Assembly: GCA_965658965.1 (NCBI GenBank) | Contig: CBFHVV010000023.1 | Span: 1-43,091 of the forward strand | From: Croceimicrobium sp965658965 | GTDB lineage: Bacteria > Bacteroidota > Bacteroidia > Flavobacteriales > Schleiferiaceae | Length of the DNA stretch: 43,091 nt | Reading direction: 5' to 3' | Shown: positions 24,900 through 34,538 of the stretch, one piece after another | Layout of the letters: every line of letters starts with the position of its first letter | Numbering within the stretch: the first letter of the stretch is position 1 | Position numbers and translations under genes: made by a program | Notes under the pieces: generated by a model | Databases searched by the model: none | Told to the model about the DNA's origin: nothing | Seen by the model: only the letters and a program-made list of their open reading frames with translations

Positions 24900-25499
24900 A
24901 TGAAAAGAAAATGTGTCTTTATAATTGGGCCCGAAAGTTCGGGGAGTACCCTAATTGCCCAAATTATTTCGGCCGCATTGAATGGGGATACAGCTTGGTC
25001 TGGGCGTGGTTTTAACTGCTGTAACTCTCCTTTTTGTGACCGTGCTACTGATTTCACTAAGCCCTGCTCGCAGGTAGAACATTTGGTATGTCATCGTTCT
25101 TTGCCTTTTGGCCAAAAACCAGAGTGGCCTCCCATTAAAGAATGGCAATCAATGTATGAAGCCTACTTTGTTTTATGCACCCGTGATAGTACTATTTCGG
25201 CACTTTCGGTTAAAAAACGCTTCCAGCGTAAGTCAGAGCATATTGCGGAGCACCAAAGCCTAGCGAGGGAAATATTAACGGATCTTCTAAAAAGTAAGGC
25301 AAAAAGCTTCCTGTGGTCGTATGAAACATTTATGTTTCTTAAGGAAGCCTACTTAGAAGAAATCTTTAGTTTTTTAGACCTCACCAGCGATTATAGGCCG
25401 GCTGAAATTAAAGATGCTAACCCAAAGTATATCGATCTTTCACCTTTAGAGGCTAAGAAAGGATTGTTACGTTCTTTGGTTTCTAGCAAAAGGAAATGA
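24900..25499 (+). CDS. Sulfotransferase-like P-loop protein
   Basis: This 199-residue protein starts with a P-loop-like 5'-phosphosulfate-binding motif, FIIGPESSGSTLIAQI (about 7-22), and has a possible 3'-phosphate-binding segment, CTRDSTIS (93-100). Both suggest a small PAPS-dependent sulfotransferase or a related P-loop enzyme. A cluster of five Cys residues (40, 41, 46, 56, 64) directly follows the P-loop helix and is unusual; it might bind metal or form a disulfide. No signal peptide. It is on the plus strand, convergent with the PUL operon. Substrate is unknown, and the family call is moderate. Confidence 0.6.
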   Translation: MKRKCVFIIGPESSGSTLIAQIISAALNGDTAWSGRGFNCCNSPFCDRATDFTKPCSQVEHLVCHRSLPFGQKPEWPPIKEWQSMYEAYFVLCTRDSTISALSVKKRFQRKSEHIAEHQSLAREILTDLLKSKAKSFLWSYETFMFLKEAYLEEIFSFLDLTSDYRPAEIKDANPKYIDLSPLEAKKGLLRSLVSSKRK

Positions 25500-25657
25500 G
25501 GCTTAAAACCGGCTAGATTTTATTGGGGACGGCCTTCTATGGGCTCTACTCTAATAGGTTTTCGAATAGATAAAAGCATCATTGGTTTAGCTATCAGCGG
25601 AGCTGCCCCGAGAAATAAGCTAAAAACTAGAAGTCCATTTATCCAGACTGGTGGAGG

Positions 25658-26914
25658 CTATTGTTTGGCAATATTACTTTCATAAGGCGGCGGTAGCAGG
25701 TCTTTTAAAACGCTATCTACTTTGCCTTCGTAGCTTTTATACAACTCCTTTCCATTTCTACTTAAACCCTTAAAGTTTCCGGCATCGTAGCTGTCCCATA
25801 AGGGCATTTTCACTTCGCCGCTAAGGCCAAATAAGCCAAAGTGATTTTCGGAGCCTCCAGGGTTTTGGCCATCCTTCCAAGGTTCGTCAAAGGCTTCAAA
25901 ATAGAAACAGGAGATTCCGGCCGTGTTGGTCCACTCATGCAACCATTGGTAATACAACTTCTGCTTGTATTGGTCGGCGGCATGCGAGCCATTGGCGCCG
26001 TACATACTATTGGTATAACTGGCCCAACCTGTTTCACCAATATGTATTTCCTTCTCAATTCCGAGGCTTTTTAGATATGCTGCCACTGCCGAGTATTGCG
26101 ACTTTACACGCGATACGCATCTTGCGATAGCGTTTTCAACCTGCTGAATTGTGTCAAGTTGTTCCTCATTTTCAGGTACATACCAAAATGCAGGGTCGTA
26201 ATGCGTGTCGTGGAAGGGATAAGTGTGAACCGAAACATAGTCTACGGCCTCTAGGAGTGATTTTAAGTCTTCTTTATGGTAACTAGGGTCGCCACCACCC
26301 CAGGAAGCAAAATTATCGGAACTAGTTATCCAAAGATTTTTATCGAGGCTACCTTCCTTTTTAAGGTCTTGTAGATGCGCAACCCAACGAAGAATGATGC
26401 CAGGTTCTACAAAATAAGTAGCGGCCCAGTGTACCATAGATTCGTTACCGACGGCAATAACCTTTACAATTTCAGGATATTTTTGTGCTAAGGCAACAGC
26501 TTGTGTAATTTCGGCTTTGTTGTTTAAGGTATCTGCCTTAGCGTGATTAGCTTGAGCGGTAAAGGCGTTTTCACACTGCATCCACGTGCCTAGCATCACG
26601 TACATCTCGAAATTAGGATCAGCCTCTTTCATTTCCCTAATGGCCTGTAAAAGGCGGGGCGTATGCTCATAAAGGCGTGCGTGGTAGGTACGTAAAACTC
26701 TAAAACCCGCCGCATTTAAAATTTTTAAGTCTTCCTTAATATCGGTAATGCTGGGTGCCTTAGAGCGATCGTGGTTGCGATATCCACCGTAAGCAATAGC
26801 GGGATAATCACTATTGCCTAGAATATCAGCGGCAGTTTTTGCTACTTTATCTTCGCTGCAGGAGGATAAACTTACCACCACCGTAAGTCCTAATACGCTT
26901 AACCACTTTAACAT
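25658..26914 (-). CDS. GH17 family beta-1,3-glucanase or glucanosyl enzyme, lipoprotein
   Basis: A 418-residue lipoprotein (lipid Cys19, SLSSCSEDK) with a GH17 TIM barrel. The catalytic acid is Glu158 in VIAVGNES and the nucleophile Glu294 in IHIGETGWAS; YGGYRNHDRS and FRVLRTYHAR are family strands. GH17 enzymes act on beta-1,3-glucans as endo-glucanases, exo-enzymes or transglycosylases, and in marine PULs they usually degrade laminarin oligosaccharides. It is the last gene of the eight-gene minus-strand operon, 10 bp after the GH81 gene. No terminator was recognised after it. Confidence 0.9.
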   Translation of the reverse strand: MLKWLSVLGLTVVVSLSSCSEDKVAKTAADILGNSDYPAIAYGGYRNHDRSKAPSITDIKEDLKILNAAGFRVLRTYHARLYEHTPRLLQAIREMKEADPNFEMYVMLGTWMQCENAFTAQANHAKADTLNNKAEITQAVALAQKYPEIVKVIAVGNESMVHWAATYFVEPGIILRWVAHLQDLKKEGSLDKNLWITSSDNFASWGGGDPSYHKEDLKSLLEAVDYVSVHTYPFHDTHYDPAFWYVPENEEQLDTIQQVENAIARCVSRVKSQYSAVAAYLKSLGIEKEIHIGETGWASYTNSMYGANGSHAADQYKQKLYYQWLHEWTNTAGISCFYFEAFDEPWKDGQNPGGSENHFGLFGLSGEVKMPLWDSYDAGNFKGLSRNGKELYKSYEGKVDSVLKDLLPPPYESNIAKQ

Positions 26915-26924
26915 AATTAAATTT

Positions 26925-29900
26925 TTATTCCACCACCAAGCGGATATTCTTCACTTCGCTTCCTACTTCAATTTTTAATAGGTAAAAGCCGGGCGCAAAA
27001 GAGCGCATATCTAAGGTGCTAAAGCTACTTTCTGTTTTTTGAACTTTTAGGAGTTGTCCGTTAACATTAAAAAGGGACAATTGCTTTTTCCCCTGTCCCA
27101 ATTCCAAGTTTAAGTTGTCCTTAACGGGATTAGGGTAATATTGAATATCCTCCAAACTTAAGGCTTCTTCTAGGCTAATATTTTGACAACTGCCTACTAC
27201 GTAACTGTCTTTCGCGCCACTATTGTTTCTTTCCCCGCCCGCAGGATGGCTGTAGGTGTAATAAAAGTAAAGGCGAGTTCCCTTTGTGGCATTTAGCTGA
27301 AATGGCTGATTTGGGCTCACGCCATAGCCTGGTAAGGCGCCTGGGTCGGTGCCGATGTAAAGAATGCAAGTGGGGCTTCCCATGCCTGTAAGGCTTGGGA
27401 TAAAAGTTAGAGTTGGATTATTATCCGCATCCGAAAACTCGTAGTAAAAATCACCGTTGGAAGATAAATTACGACAAGGTGGAGCGGGATCTACGGTAAA
27501 ATTTAACAGATTAGACCAAGCCGAATCACCGAAACTATCAAAAGCCAAAGCTTCTAGCTGGTGTTGCCCTTGTACTGCATTCCAAGTTAAATTGAAAGGA
27601 GCCTGATTTAAGCTGCCAATGGGCATATTGTTTAAGTAGAAGCGCACTTGAACCACACTATCATTTAAGTCATTGGCAATGCTGTTAAAGTCGAGCACTT
27701 CTCCCGTAAGGAAGGTGCTATTATTTAATGGGCTAATTAGCGAAACCGTAGGCGGCACATTGCTGTTATTCCCCGAAATTACATACACTTGATCAATATC
27801 TTGGCTACTCGTATTATCCACTTTTAATTCAAAAAGATATACCCCTTCTTGCAGGCCGCTTATGGCGCTAATGGCAGATTGGGGATTGGCAATATTAACG
27901 ATGCTGGGGCCAAATACTTGGGTCCACTGGTAGTTTAGGCTTCCGCCTGATGGGCTAGCACTGCCGCTTCCGTTTAAGCTGCTAGTGCTTTGCGGTAAAA
28001 GTAAAATTTGGCTAGCTCCTGCATCAGCAACAACTTGATTGTAATTGAGAGGCCCTTCTAGGCTCCACGTTAATTTTCCGACATTCAATTCGCCGTTTTC
28101 AAAGTGAATGCGCATTACCTGTTTGCCGCCTTTTAGAGGAATGCCACTTACTGTTTTTGTTCCCCAGTTATTCCAGCCGTTGGTATTGCTTACTGCTATT
28201 CCGCTGTAAACTACATCTCCATCCGACTCTATGCGTAAAGGTCCACCGCCGGCGTTATTACCGCAAGCATAACGCATCTCTAATTTATATTCACCTGGAG
28301 TTTGCACATCTACGGTATACTCCAGCCATTCCCCAGCTGAAACCCAACCGACTACAGCGCCTTCGCTGGTGTTAGTTTCAGCATCTACATCTTCTTGCGG
28401 ACGGAAGCCACCGTTATTGTTGGTGCTGAGATCTTGATAGGCAATACCATTGCCATTACCGCCTTCAAAAACATCGTAGTGTCCGGCCTCAAAAGTACCT
28501 GGAATTGGCGCTGCCAGACCAGAATAAGGGTATTGCTCGCCTACTTGTACACTTACTAAATTGGTGATGCTAAAGTTGGTTCCTTCGTAAACGCGCGCAT
28601 AAAAGTTATGCACTCCCACTTGCAAACTGTCTGCTGTGTTTAAATAAGGAGCACTTGTAGCCGTGCCAATTAGCACATCTTCTTGGTAAAACTCTACCTT
28701 AGAAACAATGCCTCCACCTGAGGTAACTACCTCCAAATCTACGGAGCCACCGGGGTAAGCGCGGGTAAAACTTGTGCTTAGTACGCCATCTACGTCTACA
28801 TCAATGCTCGTAACTAGTTTGTGTCCTGGCACATCTAAAGTAAAGCCATCGGAAAAGGTAATTACAATGCTATCATTCCCGTAATTCTGACCCACGTAAA
28901 TAATAGTGCCATTCTTATTGAATGCAGCGGCGAGAGAATGATCGGCAGTAATGGCCGTGCTCACTTCACCTAAAACGTTCATGCTATGCAGCCAGTGGTA
29001 GGTTTGTGCGTCAGAAATGCCAAATTTCAAATTCCTTTCGGGATAAGAATCGTACATGTTAATGGCTTTTTGAGGGTCGGTAAAGGAGAGATATTTCCAC
29101 TTTACATCATGCCATAGATTTACATTAGGGTCGTTGTTTAAAATTCCCGTATTCTGCTCAATCTCAGCCCAAAGTTGGTCAACGTAAGAAACATTATGGC
29201 CTAGGTATAAAGAGCCACCGTGAATGGGATACATCTCGATGCCATAAGAAGCGGCAATATCTGCGGTCCAAAAGGTGCCATTATCGTAGCTATTTCCCCA
29301 AACCCGAGATACTAAAGAATACTGCTGGTTGCTGGCGAAGTTGCGATTGTACATATCAAACCAGTATTCTTCTACGGCCGCTTGTTCGGTGGTGTAGAGG
29401 TAAATACCCAAATCGCGAATCGAGTCGTTGCCAGTTACTTCTCCCCAGTGGATTAGTGAGGAGTTAAACTGCATACTCTCGGAAGTAGATTCTTGATCGT
29501 TTCCTTGTGGGAAGGTGGCAAAGCCGTTAGCCCAGCAGTGCCCAGCATAAGGGCTGAAGTTCCGCAGGTAAGGAAAAAGATTGTCTTGACGATTACTACT
29601 TGCGGCATCACGCACTAAGAGGTTTATCATTGCGCCCCATTGGTTTTTCCAACCTGGGTCGTACTGTTCTAAAAACGCAGCTGCATGAATAAAATAACCC
29701 CAATGAAAGTGGTGATCATTAATATTCACATCTTGGCCGTGACCTGCTGGGTAGCCAAGCATAGCAGACCAAGTTTGGTTGTAGTAAAATAGGAAAGCCA
29801 CTTCACCACTATTCGCTTTTAACCAGTCTTCTAAACGAGCTTTAATAGTGGCAAGAATTTTATTTAAAGCGACTGTATCTCCACTAATCTCTGCCACCCT

Positions 29901-31040
29901 TGCGGTTTGAATTAGGCGGTTCATGGCTTGACCTTCGTTGTAAGAGTCGGTCCAGGTGGCTAGGCCTTCATTTTCTAGAAGCTTAATTTTGGTATTCATT
30001 TTAGCCGGACTAAAAGTGGGGCTGTAAAAATCGATATAAGGGAGGGTGGGAAGAATGCCGTAAAAGGTGTTTACCGTACTAAAGCTATTGCCCGCCATCA
30101 TTTTAAGCTCCCCTCTCACCGTATTGTAAGAAAAAGCAGTATTAACTGAACCACTTCCTAAATTGGCCCATTGGTGTGGTAAAAGCCCTAGAAGCATATC
30201 GGTATTAGTCCCTTCTTTAACGCTGGTTTGCACATTAAAAACAGTGCTTACCTGACTGGTCGATTCGTTATAAGAGTAGGAGCTACTAGTGTTGGTAGGA
30301 AAAACATAGGCATACTGCTGAAAGGCCGTAGCGGCGCTTAAAAGATTTGCCGAGCTAAGTGGTAAAAAGGCCAGAGACCAGTAGTTTTCGCCATTTAAAG
30401 TTGAGCTATAAACATTACCAGATTTGGTCCACAGGCTGCCAGTAGGAGCGTAAACGGCAAAGTCGGCTCCATTGCGTAGATTTTCAATTATTAAGATTTC
30501 GTTATGAATGGTCGCTGTGCCCTGGTCTACCGTAATTTCTGCCGCACTGGCCGAATCTTTAGTAAAATAAACAAAGGGCATTCCGATACCCGTAGTAGCC
30601 TCCATTTTTTTGCTTCCATTTTTCCACTGCATGGTAATGGTCCAATCGCTAAAGTCTGAGATATTAGCGGCATTCGCATTAAGACCGTTTAAGCCTACTT
30701 TTACCGGCTCAATATTATCAATGGGTCCCCAAGGAATGTAAGTAAGAACTAAGCCACTATTAAGCGTCTTCTCCGTAAAGGGATAATTGAAGAGATTACT
30801 AGAATGAGCATTCTTTACTTTGTCTGACCACCAATCGTTAGTGGGCACAGGGCGGTTAGCAGCATTATCTACTGTAAAAGGAGTGCCACTGGGATAGCCA
30901 TTTCGTCCTGCAGCGTCAGTGCCAGGAAAGCTGGTAGTATAACTACCGTTTCCAACATTAACTACTTGCGCTGAGGCCGATAGGTTTAAAAAAAGAGCAA
31001 GTATAGTTAAGGGCCAAAAGCCACGGTAGAAATAGAACAT
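26925..31040 (-). CDS. Secreted multi-modular GH81 endo-beta-1,3-glucanase with T9SS sorting domain
   Basis: At 1371 residues this is the largest enzyme here. Order of parts: signal peptide (1-24); GH81 catalytic region (about 30-740) with PTNDWW at 66-71, NDHHFHWGYF at 441-450 and the catalytic-acid segment GNDQESTSE at 513-521; an Ig-like domain (about 765-835); a CBM6 module (about 847-995; GEWLEYTVDV, GWNNWGT); a PKD domain (about 1003-1090); a second Ig-like domain (about 1095-1185); a module resembling CBM56 beta-1,3-glucan-binding domains (about 1188-1285); and a T9SS type A sorting domain (about 1296-1371; YYPNPVKDNLNLEL, LFNVNGQLL). The protein is presumably exported and attached to the cell surface, where it cuts insoluble or long beta-1,3-glucan. 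The CBM56 assignment is the least certain. Confidence 0.92.
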   Translation of the reverse strand: MFYFYRGFWPLTILALFLNLSASAQVVNVGNGSYTTSFPGTDAAGRNGYPSGTPFTVDNAANRPVPTNDWWSDKVKNAHSSNLFNYPFTEKTLNSGLVLTYIPWGPIDNIEPVKVGLNGLNANAANISDFSDWTITMQWKNGSKKMEATTGIGMPFVYFTKDSASAAEITVDQGTATIHNEILIIENLRNGADFAVYAPTGSLWTKSGNVYSSTLNGENYWSLAFLPLSSANLLSAATAFQQYAYVFPTNTSSSYSYNESTSQVSTVFNVQTSVKEGTNTDMLLGLLPHQWANLGSGSVNTAFSYNTVRGELKMMAGNSFSTVNTFYGILPTLPYIDFYSPTFSPAKMNTKIKLLENEGLATWTDSYNEGQAMNRLIQTARVAEISGDTVALNKILATIKARLEDWLKANSGEVAFLFYYNQTWSAMLGYPAGHGQDVNINDHHFHWGYFIHAAAFLEQYDPGWKNQWGAMINLLVRDAASSNRQDNLFPYLRNFSPYAGHCWANGFATFPQGNDQESTSESMQFNSSLIHWGEVTGNDSIRDLGIYLYTTEQAAVEEYWFDMYNRNFASNQQYSLVSRVWGNSYDNGTFWTADIAASYGIEMYPIHGGSLYLGHNVSYVDQLWAEIEQNTGILNNDPNVNLWHDVKWKYLSFTDPQKAINMYDSYPERNLKFGISDAQTYHWLHSMNVLGEVSTAITADHSLAAAFNKNGTIIYVGQNYGNDSIVITFSDGFTLDVPGHKLVTSIDVDVDGVLSTSFTRAYPGGSVDLEVVTSGGGIVSKVEFYQEDVLIGTATSAPYLNTADSLQVGVHNFYARVYEGTNFSITNLVSVQVGEQYPYSGLAAPIPGTFEAGHYDVFEGGNGNGIAYQDLSTNNNGGFRPQEDVDAETNTSEGAVVGWVSAGEWLEYTVDVQTPGEYKLEMRYACGNNAGGGPLRIESDGDVVYSGIAVSNTNGWNNWGTKTVSGIPLKGGKQVMRIHFENGELNVGKLTWSLEGPLNYNQVVADAGASQILLLPQSTSSLNGSGSASPSGGSLNYQWTQVFGPSIVNIANPQSAISAISGLQEGVYLFELKVDNTSSQDIDQVYVISGNNSNVPPTVSLISPLNNSTFLTGEVLDFNSIANDLNDSVVQVRFYLNNMPIGSLNQAPFNLTWNAVQGQHQLEALAFDSFGDSAWSNLLNFTVDPAPPCRNLSSNGDFYYEFSDADNNPTLTFIPSLTGMGSPTCILYIGTDPGALPGYGVSPNQPFQLNATKGTRLYFYYTYSHPAGGERNNSGAKDSYVVGSCQNISLEEALSLEDIQYYPNPVKDNLNLELGQGKKQLSLFNVNGQLLKVQKTESSFSTLDMRSFAPGFYLLKIEVGSEVKNIRLVVE

Positions 31041-31067
31041 ATGTATTGGTATTAATAAAGCAAGTAC

Positions 31068-34000
31068 CTAAGCTTTAAAGGTTAAATTGATTTGCGTAAT
31101 ATGGCCACTGCGGCTAAAAATGCCTTGGCTGTCTGCCGCACTTAGCTTGGACTTATCGCTTGTTTTAGTATTGCCATCAGCATAATAGGTGCTAAGGCTG
31201 TAGCTTTCGCCAGATTGGTAAATTATAGGGATGCCGCAATAAGTAAAAGCCATTTGTCCCGCACTTAAGGCTAGGCTATCAAAGTCACCCCTCGAATTTA
31301 CGAAGGAGAATTCCTGCGCTTCTTCGATAAACTCATCGGGATGCATAAATACGGGTTCAATTTTAATTTGCCCATCAATCACTCTAATGCCTAATTCGGC
31401 CCAGCGATTTAAAACATCTTCTTTTACTTGCCCAGTCATACCAGGTTGCTGTACGCCTGCAATAGAAGGCGTATGCGAATAGGCATCAGTAGGGAAAGCG
31501 CCGTAAAGTGCAGGATTTTTATTAGCGCCAATGCCTGCTCTAATTTCATAGTAATGGGCTACTAAGCGACCTAAAACCTCGGGTGCTGCGTTTTCGGCTT
31601 GGCCTTTGAAAATATTTTCTTGTACCGCTACTAATAGCTTGGAAACCATGTGCCAATAAATACTACCTAGGCCTTCGTAGCCATAAAAAGTACCCGATCT
31701 TCCGGTAAAGGCACGGTGGTTAAAAAGCTCCTCGAAAAGCGCGAGTAGCGGCTCTTTTTCTTCTTTTAAAAGATTGGCCCAAGGCCCAGTTTCTAGGCCT
31801 TCCATGCGTTTTTCTAAGTCTTTCGCGTTGCTGAGGTCTCCGTTAAAATGATAAGATCCACTAGCGCCAATCTCCACAAGGCTTTCATTGCCCGCCTCAT
31901 GCATGGCTTTTAGCAGGGCAGAGCTTTGCACGAAGTTAGCAGGGATAGTATTCTTTTCGATAAAAGGGGCCAAAACCCGATCGGGGTAGAGCATATAGCT
32001 GTACTGATCTGGACGATACATGGCACTATCTTTTAGTTTGTCAAGAATATCAAGTGCTTCTGTGGCTTTTAAATTATCGGTGCTTAAAGCGGCGACCTGC
32101 CCTTCAAGCATTTCATAGAGATGCGAAACTTCCATCGTTTCATCGCTAAACTCAATCAAGTTGTAGGCATGGTAAAGACCATCACTGCGGCGGTTTTTTT
32201 CAATAGCATCATCGATATGTAATAAGGCTACTTCAAATAAGGCCAAAATATCGGCTTTCGCGAAACTTTGCCTTTCTCCCCCCAAGCCCGCGTAGGCCAG
32301 GGCACGGTAGCGATCACCAGCATAACCCAAGCTGTCGCAAACAGTACGACGTTCTTTAGCACTAATCGGCTTGCCTAAAGAGCTTTGGTGATCTTGAAAG
32401 GTTTTTAAAACATTATGGGCTAAATCGTAAAGCGGGCTGTTTAAAGCGAATTCATGCTGCGAGTTTGCTTTAAATAGTTGATGGTTAAAAGCAATAAAGC
32501 GGCGGAGGTAATACAGGGTAACCATACTTACTCCATTGCCTACTAAAGCATTGTTTGCATCGTTCCATTCGGGCCTTTGGGTGTTTAACCAAATACCTGT
32601 TTCGGGAATAAAGTTATAAAGCTTGGTTAAAGCGGTAAGGAGAATTTTCTCTGCTAAATTGGCCTTAATAATACTTTGCGATTGATCCCAAACCAAACGA
32701 CCATCGCTGCCTATTTCTGCAACGCGACCTTGAATTACCTGTTCTAACTCGTGATCAAAATCAATTGTATCGCTGGAATCTTGTACAATCTCAGCGTAGG
32801 ATTTTATGCGGTAGGGAACATTAGCATAAACGAAAGACTCTTCGGAAAGCATTTCCTGCAATTTATGAGGATAGTGGGCGGCCGAGTGCTCCAAAAGTTT
32901 TTGCAGATAAATAATCTGGTGATCGCCCCAGTAGCCAATAAAGGACCAAGGGTCATTTTCTTCAATCACTTCCCAGTCAATGCCGTTTTTAGAAATGCGG
33001 TAGGGGTTGTATCCGTCAAGCGTAGATGCGTTAACAAATTTGGCAATAATACCTTCGATATACAGCGGGAAGGAATAGCTAAGCGCTTCCCAATTTTGAA
33101 AAATATCTCGCCAGTTTCCTTCGTAATTAATAATTCGGTGGCCGTTTTCATCTAAATTCTCAATACTGAAATAGTTCCAAGGCCGGCTAGGATCACCGTG
33201 GCGGCGACTAAAAGAAAGCGGTAAATACTCCCGGCAGATGCGTATTAAATCGCTATTACCCGTTTTAGTGGCTTTATCAACCAGATCATCGTAACTGAGG
33301 TGTGGTTTTAGGTCTGCAAAAAACTTCGCAAATTTGTGACTTAGGTCTTGGTTGACAATTTTAAAATACTTGAGCAAGTCCTTTTTGCTAAGCAAATACA
33401 TAGCTTCAAAAACTCCACCGCGCATAATGTTAAAAAGTACATTACTATAATGGCGGGTGCTAATAAGTTTGTCTTTACTAAGCTGTAAGCCATCGGCTAA
33501 ACCGACTATTTTTTTCAGTTTTAAAGAGTCGGCTTCAATTTCCAAGTCAACTTTTTCAACTAAGTCTTTTTCTTGGCTTAACGCCTCTCTAAGTTTTGCA
33601 ACTTGAGCGCTAGACTGGTTTAGTTCGGCTACAAAAAGCCAGTGCTTTTCTTCCTGACCAGCCAAGTTAAACTGGCTGTGACTAAAGTAGGCTCCTTTAG
33701 TAGCTTTGATAAAGCTTTCGCTTTTAATTTCTTGGCCACGACGGAATTTATCTAATTGCAAATTCGAAAGTAAAATCGCATCTGCCGAAAGGCCAGAAGA
33801 CCAAATGGTATTAACCCTTAAAGCCTCTGCTGGCTCGGCTTTGTCTACTATGCGTGCGCTTAGGCTAAAGATGCCTAAAGTGGTGTTTTCAAGCCGCTCA
33901 TTTTTTTTGTAGGCATCTACCAAAGTGCTGCGCCCACTCTGCAGAGCGCTGTTTACACCCGAGGGCAAGATGTTTTGTAAACCATCGAGTAGAGCAATTT

Positions 34001-34526
34001 CTGTGGCCTCTCCTGTGAGGTTTTTGAGCCAACTTTTTTTCGTAAAGCCATAGCGATTACTAAAAGTCCACTCGTAGCTATAGCTTAGGCCGAGGCTTTC
34101 GTTAATCTCCTCGAAACGCAGTTTATTGCCCAGGCTATTCTTGTAAATATTGCGGCGTATTTGGTACAAGCCTTCGGAGCGCAAGGAGAAGGCTTCCCAT
34201 AATTGGGTTTTGCCAGCTCGCTTAGCTTTAATAAGAGTTTTGGAGCCCGTGTTCTCTGCGTTATCGATAAGCTTATCGTCGGTGTAGTAGGGGAATAGAG
34301 AAGACTCTGCATTTTTCCTTCCCGCGGTAATACCGCCGTTACTAGCAATAAACATCCATTGATCGCTAGGGCTTACCACTGTCATAAAGAAGGGGTCCAT
34401 GGCGTGGTAATTGGAAATCTTATAATAGCTTTCGCCTGATATTTCTACAAATTCGCCTTCTACTGTAGTGGGGGCAGTTTGCAGCGGGCTAGAGCCAAGG
34501 TAAATCGTTTCTGAGTTCAAAGACAT
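31068..34526 (-). CDS. Cytoplasmic beta-1,3-glucan phosphorylase, GH149-like
   Basis: This 1152-residue protein has no signal peptide and looks like the large phosphorylases of the GH94/GH149/GH161 group. Conserved-looking segments are YEGNWRDIFQNWEAL (468-482), PWSFIGYWGDHQIIYL (526-541), RPEWNDANNALVGNG (651-665), TGRSGTFYGYEGLGSIYWHM and AFPTDAYSHTPSIAGVQQPGMTGQVKE near the C-terminus. The length and these motifs fit GH149, whose members phosphorolyse beta-1,3-glucan oligosaccharides to glucose-1-phosphate. Assignment to GH149 rather than GH161 or GH94 is by memory of family sequences, not by alignment. In context it would degrade imported laminari-oligosaccharides with an energy saving over hydrolysis. 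It is 12 bp after the GH30 gene. Confidence 0.78.
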   Translation of the reverse strand: MSLNSETIYLGSSPLQTAPTTVEGEFVEISGESYYKISNYHAMDPFFMTVVSPSDQWMFIASNGGITAGRKNAESSLFPYYTDDKLIDNAENTGSKTLIKAKRAGKTQLWEAFSLRSEGLYQIRRNIYKNSLGNKLRFEEINESLGLSYSYEWTFSNRYGFTKKSWLKNLTGEATEIALLDGLQNILPSGVNSALQSGRSTLVDAYKKNERLENTTLGIFSLSARIVDKAEPAEALRVNTIWSSGLSADAILLSNLQLDKFRRGQEIKSESFIKATKGAYFSHSQFNLAGQEEKHWLFVAELNQSSAQVAKLREALSQEKDLVEKVDLEIEADSLKLKKIVGLADGLQLSKDKLISTRHYSNVLFNIMRGGVFEAMYLLSKKDLLKYFKIVNQDLSHKFAKFFADLKPHLSYDDLVDKATKTGNSDLIRICREYLPLSFSRRHGDPSRPWNYFSIENLDENGHRIINYEGNWRDIFQNWEALSYSFPLYIEGIIAKFVNASTLDGYNPYRISKNGIDWEVIEENDPWSFIGYWGDHQIIYLQKLLEHSAAHYPHKLQEMLSEESFVYANVPYRIKSYAEIVQDSSDTIDFDHELEQVIQGRVAEIGSDGRLVWDQSQSIIKANLAEKILLTALTKLYNFIPETGIWLNTQRPEWNDANNALVGNGVSMVTLYYLRRFIAFNHQLFKANSQHEFALNSPLYDLAHNVLKTFQDHQSSLGKPISAKERRTVCDSLGYAGDRYRALAYAGLGGERQSFAKADILALFEVALLHIDDAIEKNRRSDGLYHAYNLIEFSDETMEVSHLYEMLEGQVAALSTDNLKATEALDILDKLKDSAMYRPDQYSYMLYPDRVLAPFIEKNTIPANFVQSSALLKAMHEAGNESLVEIGASGSYHFNGDLSNAKDLEKRMEGLETGPWANLLKEEKEPLLALFEELFNHRAFTGRSGTFYGYEGLGSIYWHMVSKLLVAVQENIFKGQAENAAPEVLGRLVAHYYEIRAGIGANKNPALYGAFPTDAYSHTPSIAGVQQPGMTGQVKEDVLNRWAELGIRVIDGQIKIEPVFMHPDEFIEEAQEFSFVNSRGDFDSLALSAGQMAFTYCGIPIIYQSGESYSLSTYYADGNTKTSDKSKLSAADSQGIFSRSGHITQINLTFKA

Positions 34527-34538
34527 TAAGAATAAATC

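Noticed and set aside
25179..25190. ATAGTACTAT inside the sulfotransferase-like gene as another operator copy
   Set aside because: The two arms are directly adjacent instead of seven bases apart, and it lies within a coding region.
25500..25657. Apparent second P-loop-like translation (PSMGSTLIG) after the sulfotransferase-like gene
   Set aside because: The frame has no start and no further similarity to the preceding gene; it is not supported as a decayed copy.
32751..33155. 134-codon ORF antisense to the GH149-like gene
   Set aside because: It is a shadow of the long real gene; its sequence has no domain-like pattern.
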